Origin: CAWAND01 sp963783335
Lineage (GTDB): Bacteria > Chloroflexota > Anaerolineae > Anaerolineales > E44-bin32
Assembly: GCA_963783335.1 (NCBI GenBank)
Contig: CAWAND010000010.1
Coordinates: 806,001-870,000, forward strand
Reading direction: 5' to 3'
Length of the DNA stretch: 64,000 nucleotides
A program made the position numbers and the translations under genes. A model generated the notes under the pieces. That model searched no databases and was not told the DNA's origin. It saw only the letters and a list, made by a program, of their open reading frames with translations. Below are positions 1 to 8,686 of the stretch, piece by piece (positions within the stretch are counted from its first letter, which is position 1; each line of letters begins with the position of its first letter).

Positions 1-1
1 A

Positions 2-556
2 GCCGCCCAGACGCAATCGGTACGCTTCACATTGACCGACGAAGAGGTTACCTCAGCTCTTGCGTTGGCGGCACAATTCGTCACTTTCACGCCCGCCGGC
101 CCCGTCATCCAAGGGCTCCCCGGAAGTCAAAGCGCTCAAGGCGCGCCCGGGCTGGAAGGTATGGGCCAACCCAACGCGAATGGTGGTGGGAACGGGGCCC
201 TTTCTCTCACAAATTTTGGCCTGAAGATTGAAAAGCCACAGGTGCGCTTCACAGGCGACGGCAGAATGATCCTCGAGGGATACGGCCGTGTCGGAAGCTG
301 GCGTCAGCCGGTGAGGGCGGTCATGGCCCCGCGCGCTAGCGACGGCGAACTCGATCTTCACTTTGTCAAGGGTCGCATCGGCAGCCTGCCTCTTCCAGCC
401 TTCATTTTCAACCCGATCGGCAAGGCCCTGGCGTCGCTGATTCTTGCGGGGAGCGACAGCCTCAAGATCCACGAGATCAGCATCCAACAGGGCTCGATGA
501 CTCTTTCGGGGGAATGGGTCGGCGGCAACCCTCTTCAGAGCCTGCCGTCCCCGTGA
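2..556 (+). CDS. hypothetical protein, 5' end outside window
   Basis: The reading frame is open from the first bases of the window to a TGA at 554-556, so the start lies upstream. A TTG at 32 could initiate, but the residues before it (AAQTQSVRFTLTDEEV) continue the same protein, which argues for truncation. No catalytic motif is visible. The visible part has a Gly/Gln-rich loop (around GLPGSQSAQGAPGLEG) followed by alternating hydrophobic and polar stretches of the kind seen in beta-rich, lipid-binding-like secreted proteins. I do not recognise the family. It is followed after 52 bp by a membrane-anchored HEXXH protein on the same strand. Confidence 0.6.
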   Translation, partial: AAQTQSVRFTLTDEEVTSALALAAQFVTFTPAGPVIQGLPGSQSAQGAPGLEGMGQPNANGGGNGALSLTNFGLKIEKPQVRFTGDGRMILEGYGRVGSWRQPVRAVMAPRASDGELDLHFVKGRIGSLPLPAFIFNPIGKALASLILAGSDSLKIHEISIQQGSMTLSGEWVGGNPLQSLPSP

Positions 557-608
557 GTGGATCTGCGTCTCCCCGCACGCGCCAGGCGGATGATACAATC
601 CCCGGGCT

Positions 609-2049
609 GTGACAGAAGAGCCCGAACGAGACCCACAACCGCGCTGGCTTCCGGCGGCCCTGATCGGTGGCGGCGCGCTCATGTTTTGTATGTGCGCATT
701 GGTGGTCACCGCCGCCACTAGCGGCCTGCTCAAGTCCGGCCTGCTCCGTCTCGGCCTGGAGCCAGAGGTCACAACCACCGCTTCGGTCCAGGTGTCCCGT
801 CCTACACATCGACCGACGCGCCCTTCCAGCACCGCCGCCACCGCCACGCCAGCGCAGCTTTCACCCAAAACCCGGGCTGCCATGGACAAGATCCAGTCCC
901 AGGTTTCCCAACTGCGCGGCCTCAAACCCCTGGATCAGACCCAGCGCCAGCTGATTTCCCCATCCGATTTGAAGGCCCAAGTCGAGTCGGATTTCATGAG
1001 CGGCTATTCGCAAACCGACGCCGAGCACGATTCGCAAGTGTATTCCTTGCTCGGACTGCTGCCCGAAGGATTTGATCTCTGGGATTTCTACACTCAGCTC
1101 TATACCGAGCAGGTGGCCGGCTACTACGACGACGAGAACAAAGTCATGTACGTGGTGCAAGGGTCGGGCTTCGACGGTCCTGAGCGGCTGACCTACGCCC
1201 ACGAGTACACACACGCTCTTCAAGACCAACATTTCGGCCTGCGTGACAATCTGGGCTACACAGAATCTGCCTGTCAGGATGACAGCGAACGCTGTGCTGC
1301 CATTCGGGCGCTGGTCGAGGGGGATGCAACGCTGCTCGAAGACCAATGGCTGCGCAACTACGCCACACAGCAAGACATCGACCAGATCATGGCGTTCTAC
1401 AGCACCTTCCAGAGTCCGGTCTACGATTCCGCCCCCGCATTCCTGCAAGAGAGCTTCGCCTTTCCCTACACCCAGGGGCTGGCCTTTGTGCAGGGCCTCT
1501 ACCGCAAGGGGAACTGGGCCGAAATCGACGATGCTTATCAGGACCCCCCCGCTTCGACCGAGCAGATCCTGCACCCCGAACGCTATCCGATCGACGATCC
1601 CGTCTACCTGGCACCCCCCAGCGGATTGAACACCGCGCTCGGGTTCGGGTTGGGCAAAGACCATTGACGGCACCTTCGGAGAGCTCTTCACGCGCCAGAT
1701 TCTGGAGTCGGTCCTACCCAAGGAGACCGCCGCCAAGGCGGCCGAAGGCTGGGGCGGCGACATCTACCAGGCGTTCGCCAACAGGGCCTCTGGCGATACC
1801 GCGCTGGTTTTGGTCACGATCTGGGACACGATTCGGGACTCCCAGGAGGGCGCCCTCGCCTGGCGCGACTATGGCGATGCCCGCTTCGGAGACCACAAGT
1901 CTGTCGGCAGTGGCTACGTCTGGGACGGAGAACATACTTTCGTCATTGTGGACCGGCAGTCAAACCAGACCATGCTGATCTTGGCGCCCGATCAGTCGGC
2001 CGCCGAAGCCATCCAAGACGCTTCCGGCTTTCCCCTTCACAAGCGTTAG
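609..2049 (+). CDS. membrane-anchored HEXXH (zinc metallopeptidase-like) protein, frameshifted
   Basis: A GTG start at 609 gives a short cytosolic N-terminus, one membrane segment (about residues 16-40), a Thr/Pro-rich linker (60-90) and a domain containing HEYTH at residues 198-202. That motif fits the HEXXH zinc site of gluzincin-type peptidases. The frame stops at TGA 1665-1667, but the next frame continues to 2049 with matching composition (GSGWAKTIDGTFGE, then a domain ending SGFPLHKR). Removing one G from the GGG run at 1641-1643 joins both parts into about 479 residues. The break is either a real disruption or a one-base assembly error. Substrate and family are unknown. A stand-alone HEXXH motif is suggestive only. 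Confidence 0.6.
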
Positions 2050-2052
2050 GTC

Positions 2053-2742
2053 GTGGCTCCTGCCTTTGAACCCCAACGCGTCAGGGCCATCTTGTTCGAC
2101 CTCGACGGCACGCTGGCGGACACGGATGACATGCTCGTCGATCGCCTGGCCCAACGATTGGCCCGCTGGGCCTTTTTGATGCCCGGGAGAGATCCGGCCG
2201 TCGTCGCACGCCGTCTGATGATGAACGCCGAGAATCCTTTCAACGGCCTGTACGCTTGGGCCGATCGCTTGTACCTCGACGAGGCCTGGGCCTTCGCCCG
2301 CGGGTTGGTCCCCCTTTGGCGAAAGCCTGCCCATCCTTCCGAAGCAGCCCCAGTGCCCGGCGTCGTAGCGGCCGTCAGGGACCTCGCCCAACGCTACGCG
2401 GTTGGCGTGGTGACAACTCGCTCCAACCGAGCCGCGGTCGATATTCTTCGGGCGATTGGCTTGGACGGTGCGCTGGGTGTGGTCGCCAATGCGCGTTCAA
2501 CCCTTCGCATCAAACCCCACCCGGCCCCGGTGCTTTGGGCAGCCCGCCAGCTCGGCATCCCGCCCGAGGCGTGCCTGATGGTCGGTGATACGACGGTCGA
2601 TATGCGGGCCGGCTTGGCGGCCGGCACCCAGGTCATTGGAGTCCTATGTGGATTCGGCGATCGGGATGAACTTGCACAGGCTGGCGCGCAGGCCGTGATT
2701 GAATCCCCGGCTGCGCTGCCATCGCTTCTCGCTGCCAAGTGA
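2053..2742 (+). CDS. HAD-superfamily hydrolase (phosphoglycolate phosphatase-like)
   Basis: Predicted cytosolic phosphatase of 229 residues. Motif I is DLDGT at about residues 16-20, with nucleophile D16 and acid D18. Motif II is the VTTRSN stretch, motif III lysine lies in RIKPHPAP, and motif IV is GDTTVDMRAG near residue 180. The alpha-helical cap between motifs I and II is of the size found in phosphoglycolate phosphatase/Gph-type enzymes. The GTG start follows the stop of the preceding gene by 3 bp, implying co-transcription. The substrate cannot be told from sequence. Phosphoglycolate and other small phosphate esters are the usual candidates. Confidence 0.85.
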   Translation: MAPAFEPQRVRAILFDLDGTLADTDDMLVDRLAQRLARWAFLMPGRDPAVVARRLMMNAENPFNGLYAWADRLYLDEAWAFARGLVPLWRKPAHPSEAAPVPGVVAAVRDLAQRYAVGVVTTRSNRAAVDILRAIGLDGALGVVANARSTLRIKPHPAPVLWAARQLGIPPEACLMVGDTTVDMRAGLAAGTQVIGVLCGFGDRDELAQAGAQAVIESPAALPSLLAAK

Positions 2743-2766
2743 GGGGCGGCCGCTTGTCGGCCTATT

Positions 2767-2782
2767 TGTGAAAAACATCACA
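2767..2782. repeat. TGTGA-N6-TCACA palindrome, copy 1
   Basis: Perfect inverted repeat TGTGA-AAAACA-TCACA, preceded by T. It lies 24 bp after the HAD gene stop and overlaps the stop codon of the convergent DUF89 gene, so it is not at a promoter. First of seven copies in the window. Confidence 0.7.
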
Positions 2783-3980
2783 CATCGTCGGCGCCGTTGG
2801 GCGCGTATTGGATCACCGCCCAGCGCCCATCGATCATCCAGTCATCATCGGACTGGGCCGCACCTTCTATCTTTTTAGCCGTCAGCCCAACGGCCACATC
2901 AGCCTTGAGCGCCCTCAGGCAAAGCATCGGAGCAGGGAAGTAGCTCACCACGGATTCAAACGGTGTCGTGTATGGCCAGTGCCTGTCGCCGAGCATCCTT
3001 CTGTAGTTGGCATCCCCCTTGAAAATCACCAAATCCGACTTCCCAAAAGCCTCTCTCAGGTGTGAGGGCAGTTCCCAACCGGCCTTCGGCGACGTCCAGA
3101 ACTCGTCCGTGGCCACATCCAGGCGCCCCGATTGGGAGGCCTTCTCCAGGTTCTTTGCGAGAACCGCCAACGCGCCTTCCGAAGCTGATGCCTGCCGCAG
3201 AGTGATGTCAAGATCCTGGCGGGTTGCATCCGAAACGAATGTGGGGTGGCCTTTGACGTGCAGCACGACTCGACATCCGGAGGCGGCGGCAAGCAGGCCG
3301 CGCGCCAAGGCCAGATCTGCCAGCAGTTCTTGCCCGGCATTGTCCAGAACGATGTCGATCCGATACGGTCCGTCGGGAAGTCCCTCGAGGTGGGAGATCA
3401 CCGCTGGGCGGTTGTCGACCAGCAGGCGATTCATGGGCCCGGATTGGGCCTTCGGATCGCCGGAACCAGCCGACGTCGTCGGCCACAGGCTGAGATCCGC
3501 CCGGTTGCCCCACAGAGCGGCCAGGAGCAACTTGTCCAACCCTTCAGTGCTTTCGGGCAAGTTCGCTTCCTTGAGGCCTCTTTCTAGCCCGCGCCGCTTC
3601 TCGGGGCCAAAGGGGTCCAGCATGTGGGTGGGCCCCTGTCGGAAAAAGCCGGTCTCGGCCAGCAACCGTCTGTAGAAGAAGGACTCGGCGAAGAACCAGG
3701 GCACCTCCAGCCAGTTCATCCCCACGTAGGGCATAACCAGGCCAGCCCAGGCGCCAGCATCCGGCGCCTCCGGATCATGGATGGGCGTGATCTGGCCGCT
3801 TGGGATACTGTCTGCCAGACTCGACAGGCGGGAGGCTATCTTCCCTGGCCAATCGTGTTCGCCGAGCGCCCGCCGAGCGATTTGGGGCAGACGGTCCTTC
3901 ACCGATCGCTCGGCCCATGTGCCGGGCTCGTTTCCGCGCAAGGGGGCTGGAATCGGCAGGCTGGGCCTGTCTGATGTCAT
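2778..3980 (-). CDS. DUF89 / ARMT1-like damage-control phosphatase
   Basis: The 400-residue protein matches the metal-dependent DUF89 fold. It has LDNAGQELLADLALA (the Asp/Asn metal-binding motif) near residue 212 and KGDANYRRMLGDRHWPYTTPF near residue 320, followed by PAPMLCLRALKADVAVGL, closely resembling the ARMT1 signature. Characterised relatives hydrolyse damaged sugar-phosphate metabolites in a Co/Ni/Mn-dependent way. ARMT1 was also reported as a protein-glutamate methyltransferase, so I use the phosphatase name cautiously. Start ATG at 3980 has AGGAGG upstream. It is convergent with the HAD gene and downstream of the DegV gene. Confidence 0.8.
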   Translation of the reverse strand: MTSDRPSLPIPAPLRGNEPGTWAERSVKDRLPQIARRALGEHDWPGKIASRLSSLADSIPSGQITPIHDPEAPDAGAWAGLVMPYVGMNWLEVPWFFAESFFYRRLLAETGFFRQGPTHMLDPFGPEKRRGLERGLKEANLPESTEGLDKLLLAALWGNRADLSLWPTTSAGSGDPKAQSGPMNRLLVDNRPAVISHLEGLPDGPYRIDIVLDNAGQELLADLALARGLLAAASGCRVVLHVKGHPTFVSDATRQDLDITLRQASASEGALAVLAKNLEKASQSGRLDVATDEFWTSPKAGWELPSHLREAFGKSDLVIFKGDANYRRMLGDRHWPYTTPFESVVSYFPAPMLCLRALKADVAVGLTAKKIEGAAQSDDDWMIDGRWAVIQYAPNGADDV

Positions 3981-4034
3981 ATGTCCTGGAACCTCCTGAG
4001 ACTGGGAGATCGTCGATGCAGCAACGTCAACTGG

Positions 4035-4868
4035 TCACGCGACCAGAGCCGCCACACCCACCGAACCTGGCCCGACGTGAGTCCCGATAACCGTTGTCGC
4101 TTCGGCGATCAGCGGCTGACAGCCGCACAGCGGGGCCAACCTACCAGCCAAGGCCAAGGCCCCGTCGGGGTCCGCCACGTGCATCGCCGCCGCCCGTGTC
4201 AACCTACCCCAGCTGCCCACTCGTACCAGGAGGCTCTGCTCTCCGCGCCGGCGTGTCCTGGCCCGATCAACCCGTTTCACGTCGCCGTCGGCGACTTCAA
4301 TGACGATCTTCAGGTTGAGGGCCTCGCCCACGCTCCCCCGCAGCCATCCCACCCTTCCGCTTCGCCGAAGGTAGCGCACTTTGTCGACCATGGCTGCCAA
4401 CCGCGATCGTTGGCGCAGACCGTGGGCCAGCTTGATCAGGCTCGCCAAGTCGGCCCCTTGCTCCGCCGCCTCGGCCACTTCCAGAACCTGAAAGCCCAGC
4501 GCAAGTGAGGCCTGTTGGCTGTCGAAGACAGCAACGCGCTGGTCGAATGCCTCGGCTGCCTTCAGCGCCATATCGAACAAACCAGAGAGATTCCGGGCCA
4601 GGTGAATTGAGAAGACCGCCTCGGCGCCTCGCTCCAGCGAGCGCTCATAGACCTCAGCGAACGCGCCAGGCGGCGGCGCGGCCGTGGTAGGCAAATCATC
4701 CATCACCGGCAGACGCTGATACAGCTCAGCGCGGCTAATATCCCGCCCGTCCGTCAGCGTCTTTCCGTTGACGATCAGTGCGGCTGGAATGACCTCGATG
4801 CCCCATCGCCCGATTTCTTCTTGGGGGAGGTCGGCCGTGCTGTCGGTCACGATCGCGATATTGGCCAT
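4035..4868 (-). CDS. DegV family fatty-acid-binding protein
   Basis: The N-terminus ANIAIVTDSTADLP is the DegV hallmark. The later segments TTAAPPPGAFAEVYE, IHLARNLSGLFDMA and YLRRSGRVGWLRGSVGEALNLKI follow the family order. DegV/FakB proteins bind a fatty acid and present it to a kinase (FakA) for phospholipid synthesis. No FakA is visible here, so the role is by family only. An in-frame ATG exists 24 bp upstream, but the conserved beta strand begins directly after the ATG at 4868, which I take as the start. A possible -10 (TACAAT on the minus strand, 4919-4924) lies upstream. Confidence 0.85.
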   Translation of the reverse strand: MANIAIVTDSTADLPQEEIGRWGIEVIPAALIVNGKTLTDGRDISRAELYQRLPVMDDLPTTAAPPPGAFAEVYERSLERGAEAVFSIHLARNLSGLFDMALKAAEAFDQRVAVFDSQQASLALGFQVLEVAEAAEQGADLASLIKLAHGLRQRSRLAAMVDKVRYLRRSGRVGWLRGSVGEALNLKIVIEVADGDVKRVDRARTRRRGEQSLLVRVGSWGRLTRAAAMHVADPDGALALAGRLAPLCGCQPLIAEATTVIGTHVGPGSVGVAALVA

Positions 4869-4975
4869 AGGGAACCTGTTGGCGGCCTCCAACGGCTGCC
4901 GGCTTCAAGTGCTGGTTGATTGTAGCCGAAACGAATAAGGACATTTGACCCGGGGAAGCTACGTTTGGGGAGGCG

Positions 4976-5848
4976 TTAGAAGCCGAAAATCCTCAAAAGC
5001 GCTTGGGGCACCCAAAACTGTCCCAAGCCCAACAATGAGGCGGCCATCGAGGTCAGGAACACGACCACACCAACAGCGATGAGGATGTAATCGCGCGTCT
5101 GATAGTGCAGTTCGATGAGCCACGTGCGCGGCCCGGTGCCGAAAGCCCGCAAATCCATGGCGTCGATAATATCTTCGCTTCCCGCCAGAGCGTGCACGGT
5201 CACCGGGACGACCAGCGGGGCCAGCTTGCGCACTTGTTCTAGCAGCCCCCCTTGCAGTTTCTCCAGCTCATATCCGCGGGCTTTCTGCGCATCCAGCGTG
5301 AGCTGGAAATCGCGCCCGAAGGTGGGGATGAAACGCATCGTGAGATCCATAGCGTAGGCAATTTTGTCCGGCAAGCCCAAACGCCGGAAAGCCACGCCAT
5401 AGTGAGCCGGGTTGAGGGAATAGGGGATCAAGATGGTGGTGCTGGCCAGGGCGAAGACGCGGGCCATTTGACTCAGCGCGAACAGGATCCGCTCAACCGT
5501 GACATCCAAGGTCGGACGCCATCCGAACAATGTGAATGGGGCCTTCAGTGTCCGAATGATATGCTCTTGGCTGTACACCTCGACCCCGCCCCGTCCCGTA
5601 AGGAACGTCAGGACGGCAAAGAAGACGATGAACCCCCCGATGAACAGCCACGCCCGGCGCGATTCAGACCACCTGACCCCGGATGTGACCACGATGATGA
5701 TGGCCACCAGCATGAAGACCGCCAGGATCCTCAGGTCCCAAAAGAAGAGGGTTGAGGCGATGAAGGAGGCGTAGAAGATCAGCCAGGCCGATGGATCGAA
5801 AGCCTGGATCAAAGAGCGTCGGGGGCGATAGCGCCAGCTAACCAGCAT
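4976..5848 (-). CDS. ecfT: ECF transporter transmembrane component EcfT (CbiQ/YkoC family)
   Basis: Integral membrane protein of 290 residues with several hydrophobic helices near the N-terminus. A long cytosolic coupling region contains MRFIPTFGRDFQLTLDAQKARGYEL, the conserved EcfT segment in which ARG docks the ATPases, plus a second AxRG-like element (MDLRAFGTG). It is the scaffold of an energy-coupling-factor importer, linking a substrate-binding S protein to the ATPases. The upstream neighbours on the same strand are the S component and a double ATPase, so the module is complete. The substrate is unknown. A strong hairpin (5866-5892) separates it from the S gene. Confidence 0.85.
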   Translation of the reverse strand: MLVSWRYRPRRSLIQAFDPSAWLIFYASFIASTLFFWDLRILAVFMLVAIIIVVTSGVRWSESRRAWLFIGGFIVFFAVLTFLTGRGGVEVYSQEHIIRTLKAPFTLFGWRPTLDVTVERILFALSQMARVFALASTTILIPYSLNPAHYGVAFRRLGLPDKIAYAMDLTMRFIPTFGRDFQLTLDAQKARGYELEKLQGGLLEQVRKLAPLVVPVTVHALAGSEDIIDAMDLRAFGTGPRTWLIELHYQTRDYILIAVGVVVFLTSMAASLLGLGQFWVPQALLRIFGF

Positions 5849-5865
5849 CGTCTTATGCGATCCTC

Positions 5866-5892
5866 GAGAGGGGCCCGAAACGGGCCCCTCTC
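5866..5892 (-). promoter_or_regulatory. intercistronic hairpin between ECF S and T genes
   Basis: Twelve-base-pair perfect stem (GAGAGGGGCCCG / CGGGCCCCTCTC) with an AAA loop lies 14 bp downstream of the S-component stop and 18 bp upstream of ecfT. No T-run follows in either direction. It is better read as an mRNA-stabilising or attenuating element than a full terminator. Confidence 0.6.
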
Positions 5893-5905
5893 TCGATCAA
5901 CGAAC

Positions 5906-6841
5906 TCAGCGTCCGGTCTGTCTTTGCAGCGACATCCAGGCCCGCACCAGAATGGGCACCAGGATGGCGGCGAAGATCATGTTCGGTCCAGCGGCCGGCA
6001 GAAACTCGCCGACGATGGCCACCGCCGGTGGGAAGCCATTGATCCAGATATCGGATACAGCGGCGAATCCGATCCCGACGAAGTTGCCCAGCATAGCCCA
6101 GGTGACGGCAGCCGCGATGTCCATATCGCTGGCGAAGCCGTAGCGCACCGCCAGCACCAAGATGAAACCGACGACGGCCGACAGGCCGGCGAAGGCGGAG
6201 ATTGTGGCGTCACCGAAGATGCCCGCGCCCGGATCGAAGAACATCATGTTCGACTGGGACGGGTTGAGGAGCCACAGGAACGTGGCGATGGCTGCCAGCA
6301 CGGCGCTCACGATCAAGACCGTGTTGAGCCCCTTCTTCTTGTCGACGTACAGTGCCGCCATGCCGGAGATCAGGCCGACCAGTCCGTTGCCGATGCTCCA
6401 CTGCGGTGACAAGCCGAAGCCGGTCAGGGCGTCGCCAAACATGTTGCCCACCGCACCGGTAAAGAAGCCGACCACCGGCCCAAACACGTAGCCGAAGAAC
6501 ATCGGCAGGGCGATGGCCGGGCGCAGCGAAACCTGGGAAACCGAGGGCACCACGAAAACCGTGCCGTTGAACAAGTATGAAAAGACGGCGTAGAGAGCGG
6601 CGCCGATGGCCATATACACCACCTGCCGTGTGCCGACTTCCCAGGCGTCGTTCTCTTTCGTCAACCAGTAAAGCACGAAAACGGCCAACAATCCGATCCC
6701 AACGAATACGAAGCGAAGTGTGGCGGTCTCGTCCAGCTGCAGATCAGGGTTGATCTGGCCACCGATCCAAATGATCCCAGCGAAAAAGACGATGACCCCA
6801 ACAAGTGCACCTACAACCGACCAAAGCTTCGAGTTACTCAT
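5906..6841 (-). CDS. ECF transporter S component (substrate-binding membrane protein)
   Basis: About 311 residues, almost entirely hydrophobic. The core segment LRPAIALPMFFGYVFGPVVG followed by FTGAVGNMFGDALTG is the typical S-component pattern of a loop and helix rich in Gly with a conserved GD. The N-terminal part adds two extra membrane helices before this core. Start is taken at ATG 6841, which has a perfect AGGAGG five bases upstream, although the frame extends 48 bp further. It sits between the fused ATPase gene and ecfT. Substrate (riboflavin, thiamine precursor or another vitamin) cannot be assigned. No riboswitch was recognised upstream of the operon. Confidence 0.75.
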   Translation of the reverse strand: MSNSKLWSVVGALVGVIVFFAGIIWIGGQINPDLQLDETATLRFVFVGIGLLAVFVLYWLTKENDAWEVGTRQVVYMAIGAALYAVFSYLFNGTVFVVPSVSQVSLRPAIALPMFFGYVFGPVVGFFTGAVGNMFGDALTGFGLSPQWSIGNGLVGLISGMAALYVDKKKGLNTVLIVSAVLAAIATFLWLLNPSQSNMMFFDPGAGIFGDATISAFAGLSAVVGFILVLAVRYGFASDMDIAAAVTWAMLGNFVGIGFAAVSDIWINGFPPAVAIVGEFLPAAGPNMIFAAILVPILVRAWMSLQRQTGR

Positions 6842-6898
6842 GACTCCCTCCTGATTGATCTCTTGATCGAAGGTCCGCTCATCAGACACGGCTCCCCA

Positions 6899-8521
6899 TC
6901 AACTTGCATTCGCATGGGCCAAAGCTTCCGCCCGCAGGAACCGGCCTGTCTGCGGCAGTCGCTCCAGATTGGCCTTGAGCAGCGAGGTGGGCACCAGGTT
7001 CGATCGTTGGATAAGGTCGAAATCCCGGAGGACCTCTTCCGGCCGGCCGTCGGCTGCGATCCGGCCGTCCGCCATCAGCAGCACCCGGTTGGCGTACACG
7101 AGGGCCAAATCGAGGTCGTGGGTGATGAACAGGATCGCTTCAAAGCCCGGCGTCTGCAGAATCGAATCCATGAAACCCATGTAGTTCTTGTAGTCCTGCC
7201 CAGCCGTCGGCTCATCCATCACCAAGATCCGCGATTTCATCGCCAGAATGGCGGCGATGCTCACTCGTTTCTGCTGTCCGAAGGACAGCGATAGCGGGGG
7301 ATCTTCCGCCATGCCCGAGAGATTCATCACGTCTATGGCATAGGCCACCTCCTCTTGAATAGCCTCCGCTGGGTGCCCAAGGTTCTTGGGGCCAAAAGCA
7401 AGCTCATCGCCTACGGTCGGGGCGAACAACATATGGCTGGGGCTCTGAAACACATACCCTAGATTTGATGCAATCTGCGCAATTGAGAGACGGGCGCTGT
7501 CCTGACCATCGATTTTCACGCTTCCCCGTCGCGGCTTCAGCAGCCCAATCGCGTGCTTGACGAGCGTGGTCTTCCCGGCACCATTTGGGCCAAGCAGGGC
7601 AATGATCTCGCCTGGCGACACGGCGAGATCGACATCGTGCAGCACTTCGGGGCCCTCTCCATAGCCAAAGCCGACGTTCTGGAACTCGAGGATCGGCTGA
7701 CCGGCCTTCGTTGGCGCCTGCACTGCAGGCTGGAAGTCGGGTGGGGCCGGCTCAGATGCGGACTGCTGTATCACCATCGGCGCGGGGAGTTTGACCTCGT
7801 GATGGTCGAGGTGGTTGACGAGTTCATCGGTCTTGCCCAGGAACTGAATGCGCCCCGCCTGCATATACATCACGTTGTCTGGGAAGATGCCTAGGACGTC
7901 TTCCACTCGGTGTTCCACAAGCATGACGCTCATGCCAGCATCCACCAGAGAGCGGATCGTGGCCAGGGCGTCCTGGGCGCTGGCGGGATCCAGACTCGCC
8001 AGCGGCTCATCCAGAAGCAGCAAGCTGGGCTCCATGGCCAGCACGCCGGCCATAGCCACCTTCTGCTTTTCGCCTCCGGAGAGCAGGTGAGTCTCTCGCT
8101 CTGCCAGATGGCTGATGGCCAGCCGCTCTAGGGCGGATTCGGCCCGTCGACGTATCTCGTCCCGGGGAAGCCCAAGATTCTCAAGGCCGAAGGCGACTTC
8201 ATTGAGCACCCTTGAACCCAGAATTTGTCGCTCGGGGTCCTGCAGCAATGTGCCTACATGATGGGAAATCTCAGCCAAGGAGAGATCGGTCGTGTCTTTG
8301 CCAGCGAGCCTCACCTGACCCGTTAGTTCTCCCTTGTATGAGCGGGGAACCAGGCCATTGATAGCCCGAATGAGCGTGGTCTTGCCACAGCCACTGCTTC
8401 CCGCCACCAGCATCAGCTGGCCACGGTCAAGTTCGAATGAGATGTCCTGTATCGCCTTCTCGTTGCGATCGCGATAGCGAAAAGCAAGCCCTTCGACGAC
8501 CAGGTTGGATTGAGGTGTCAT
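6899..8521 (-). CDS. fused double ATP-binding ECF/ABC protein (YkoD-like)
   Basis: About 540 residues containing two ABC ATPase domains in tandem. Domain 1 has Walker A GSSGCGKTT (about residues 41-49), signature LSGGEKQ, Walker B LLLLDEP and switch His in LVEHRVED. Domain 2, after a Pro/Ala linker, has GPNGAGKTT, signature LSFGQQK, MDEPTAGQD and THDLDL. Such EcfA-EcfA' fusions energise ECF importers, for example the B. subtilis YkoEDC thiamine-precursor system. The following S and T genes complete the complex. The start at 8521 (MTPQSN) is chosen because domain 1 begins shortly after. An upstream in-frame start at 8560 cannot be excluded. Confidence 0.88.
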   Translation of the reverse strand: MTPQSNLVVEGLAFRYRDRNEKAIQDISFELDRGQLMLVAGSSGCGKTTLIRAINGLVPRSYKGELTGQVRLAGKDTTDLSLAEISHHVGTLLQDPERQILGSRVLNEVAFGLENLGLPRDEIRRRAESALERLAISHLAERETHLLSGGEKQKVAMAGVLAMEPSLLLLDEPLASLDPASAQDALATIRSLVDAGMSVMLVEHRVEDVLGIFPDNVMYMQAGRIQFLGKTDELVNHLDHHEVKLPAPMVIQQSASEPAPPDFQPAVQAPTKAGQPILEFQNVGFGYGEGPEVLHDVDLAVSPGEIIALLGPNGAGKTTLVKHAIGLLKPRRGSVKIDGQDSARLSIAQIASNLGYVFQSPSHMLFAPTVGDELAFGPKNLGHPAEAIQEEVAYAIDVMNLSGMAEDPPLSLSFGQQKRVSIAAILAMKSRILVMDEPTAGQDYKNYMGFMDSILQTPGFEAILFITHDLDLALVYANRVLLMADGRIAADGRPEEVLRDFDLIQRSNLVPTSLLKANLERLPQTGRFLRAEALAHANAS

Positions 8522-8686
8522 GCGCGTCTGGCTGCTCTCCCTGTCATCAAGATACAACACCGACCTGCGGCATTCGATATGGTCTGTGTTTGGGAATTCG
8601 GAGGCTTCCCCACGCTTGAGTTCGTGCGCGGTTAGATGCGATACCCATGGCCCGCCTGGCGCCGCGTCTCGTTTTCAGGCCGACCA

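Noticed and set aside
53..925. Minus-strand open frame of 290 codons at the window start
   Set aside because: Overlaps the opposite-strand hypothetical and HEXXH genes and has no recognisable domain.
8522..8686. Possible riboswitch before the first ECF operon
   Set aside because: No TPP (CTGAGA), cobalamin or FMN-type conserved boxes were found on the minus strand.
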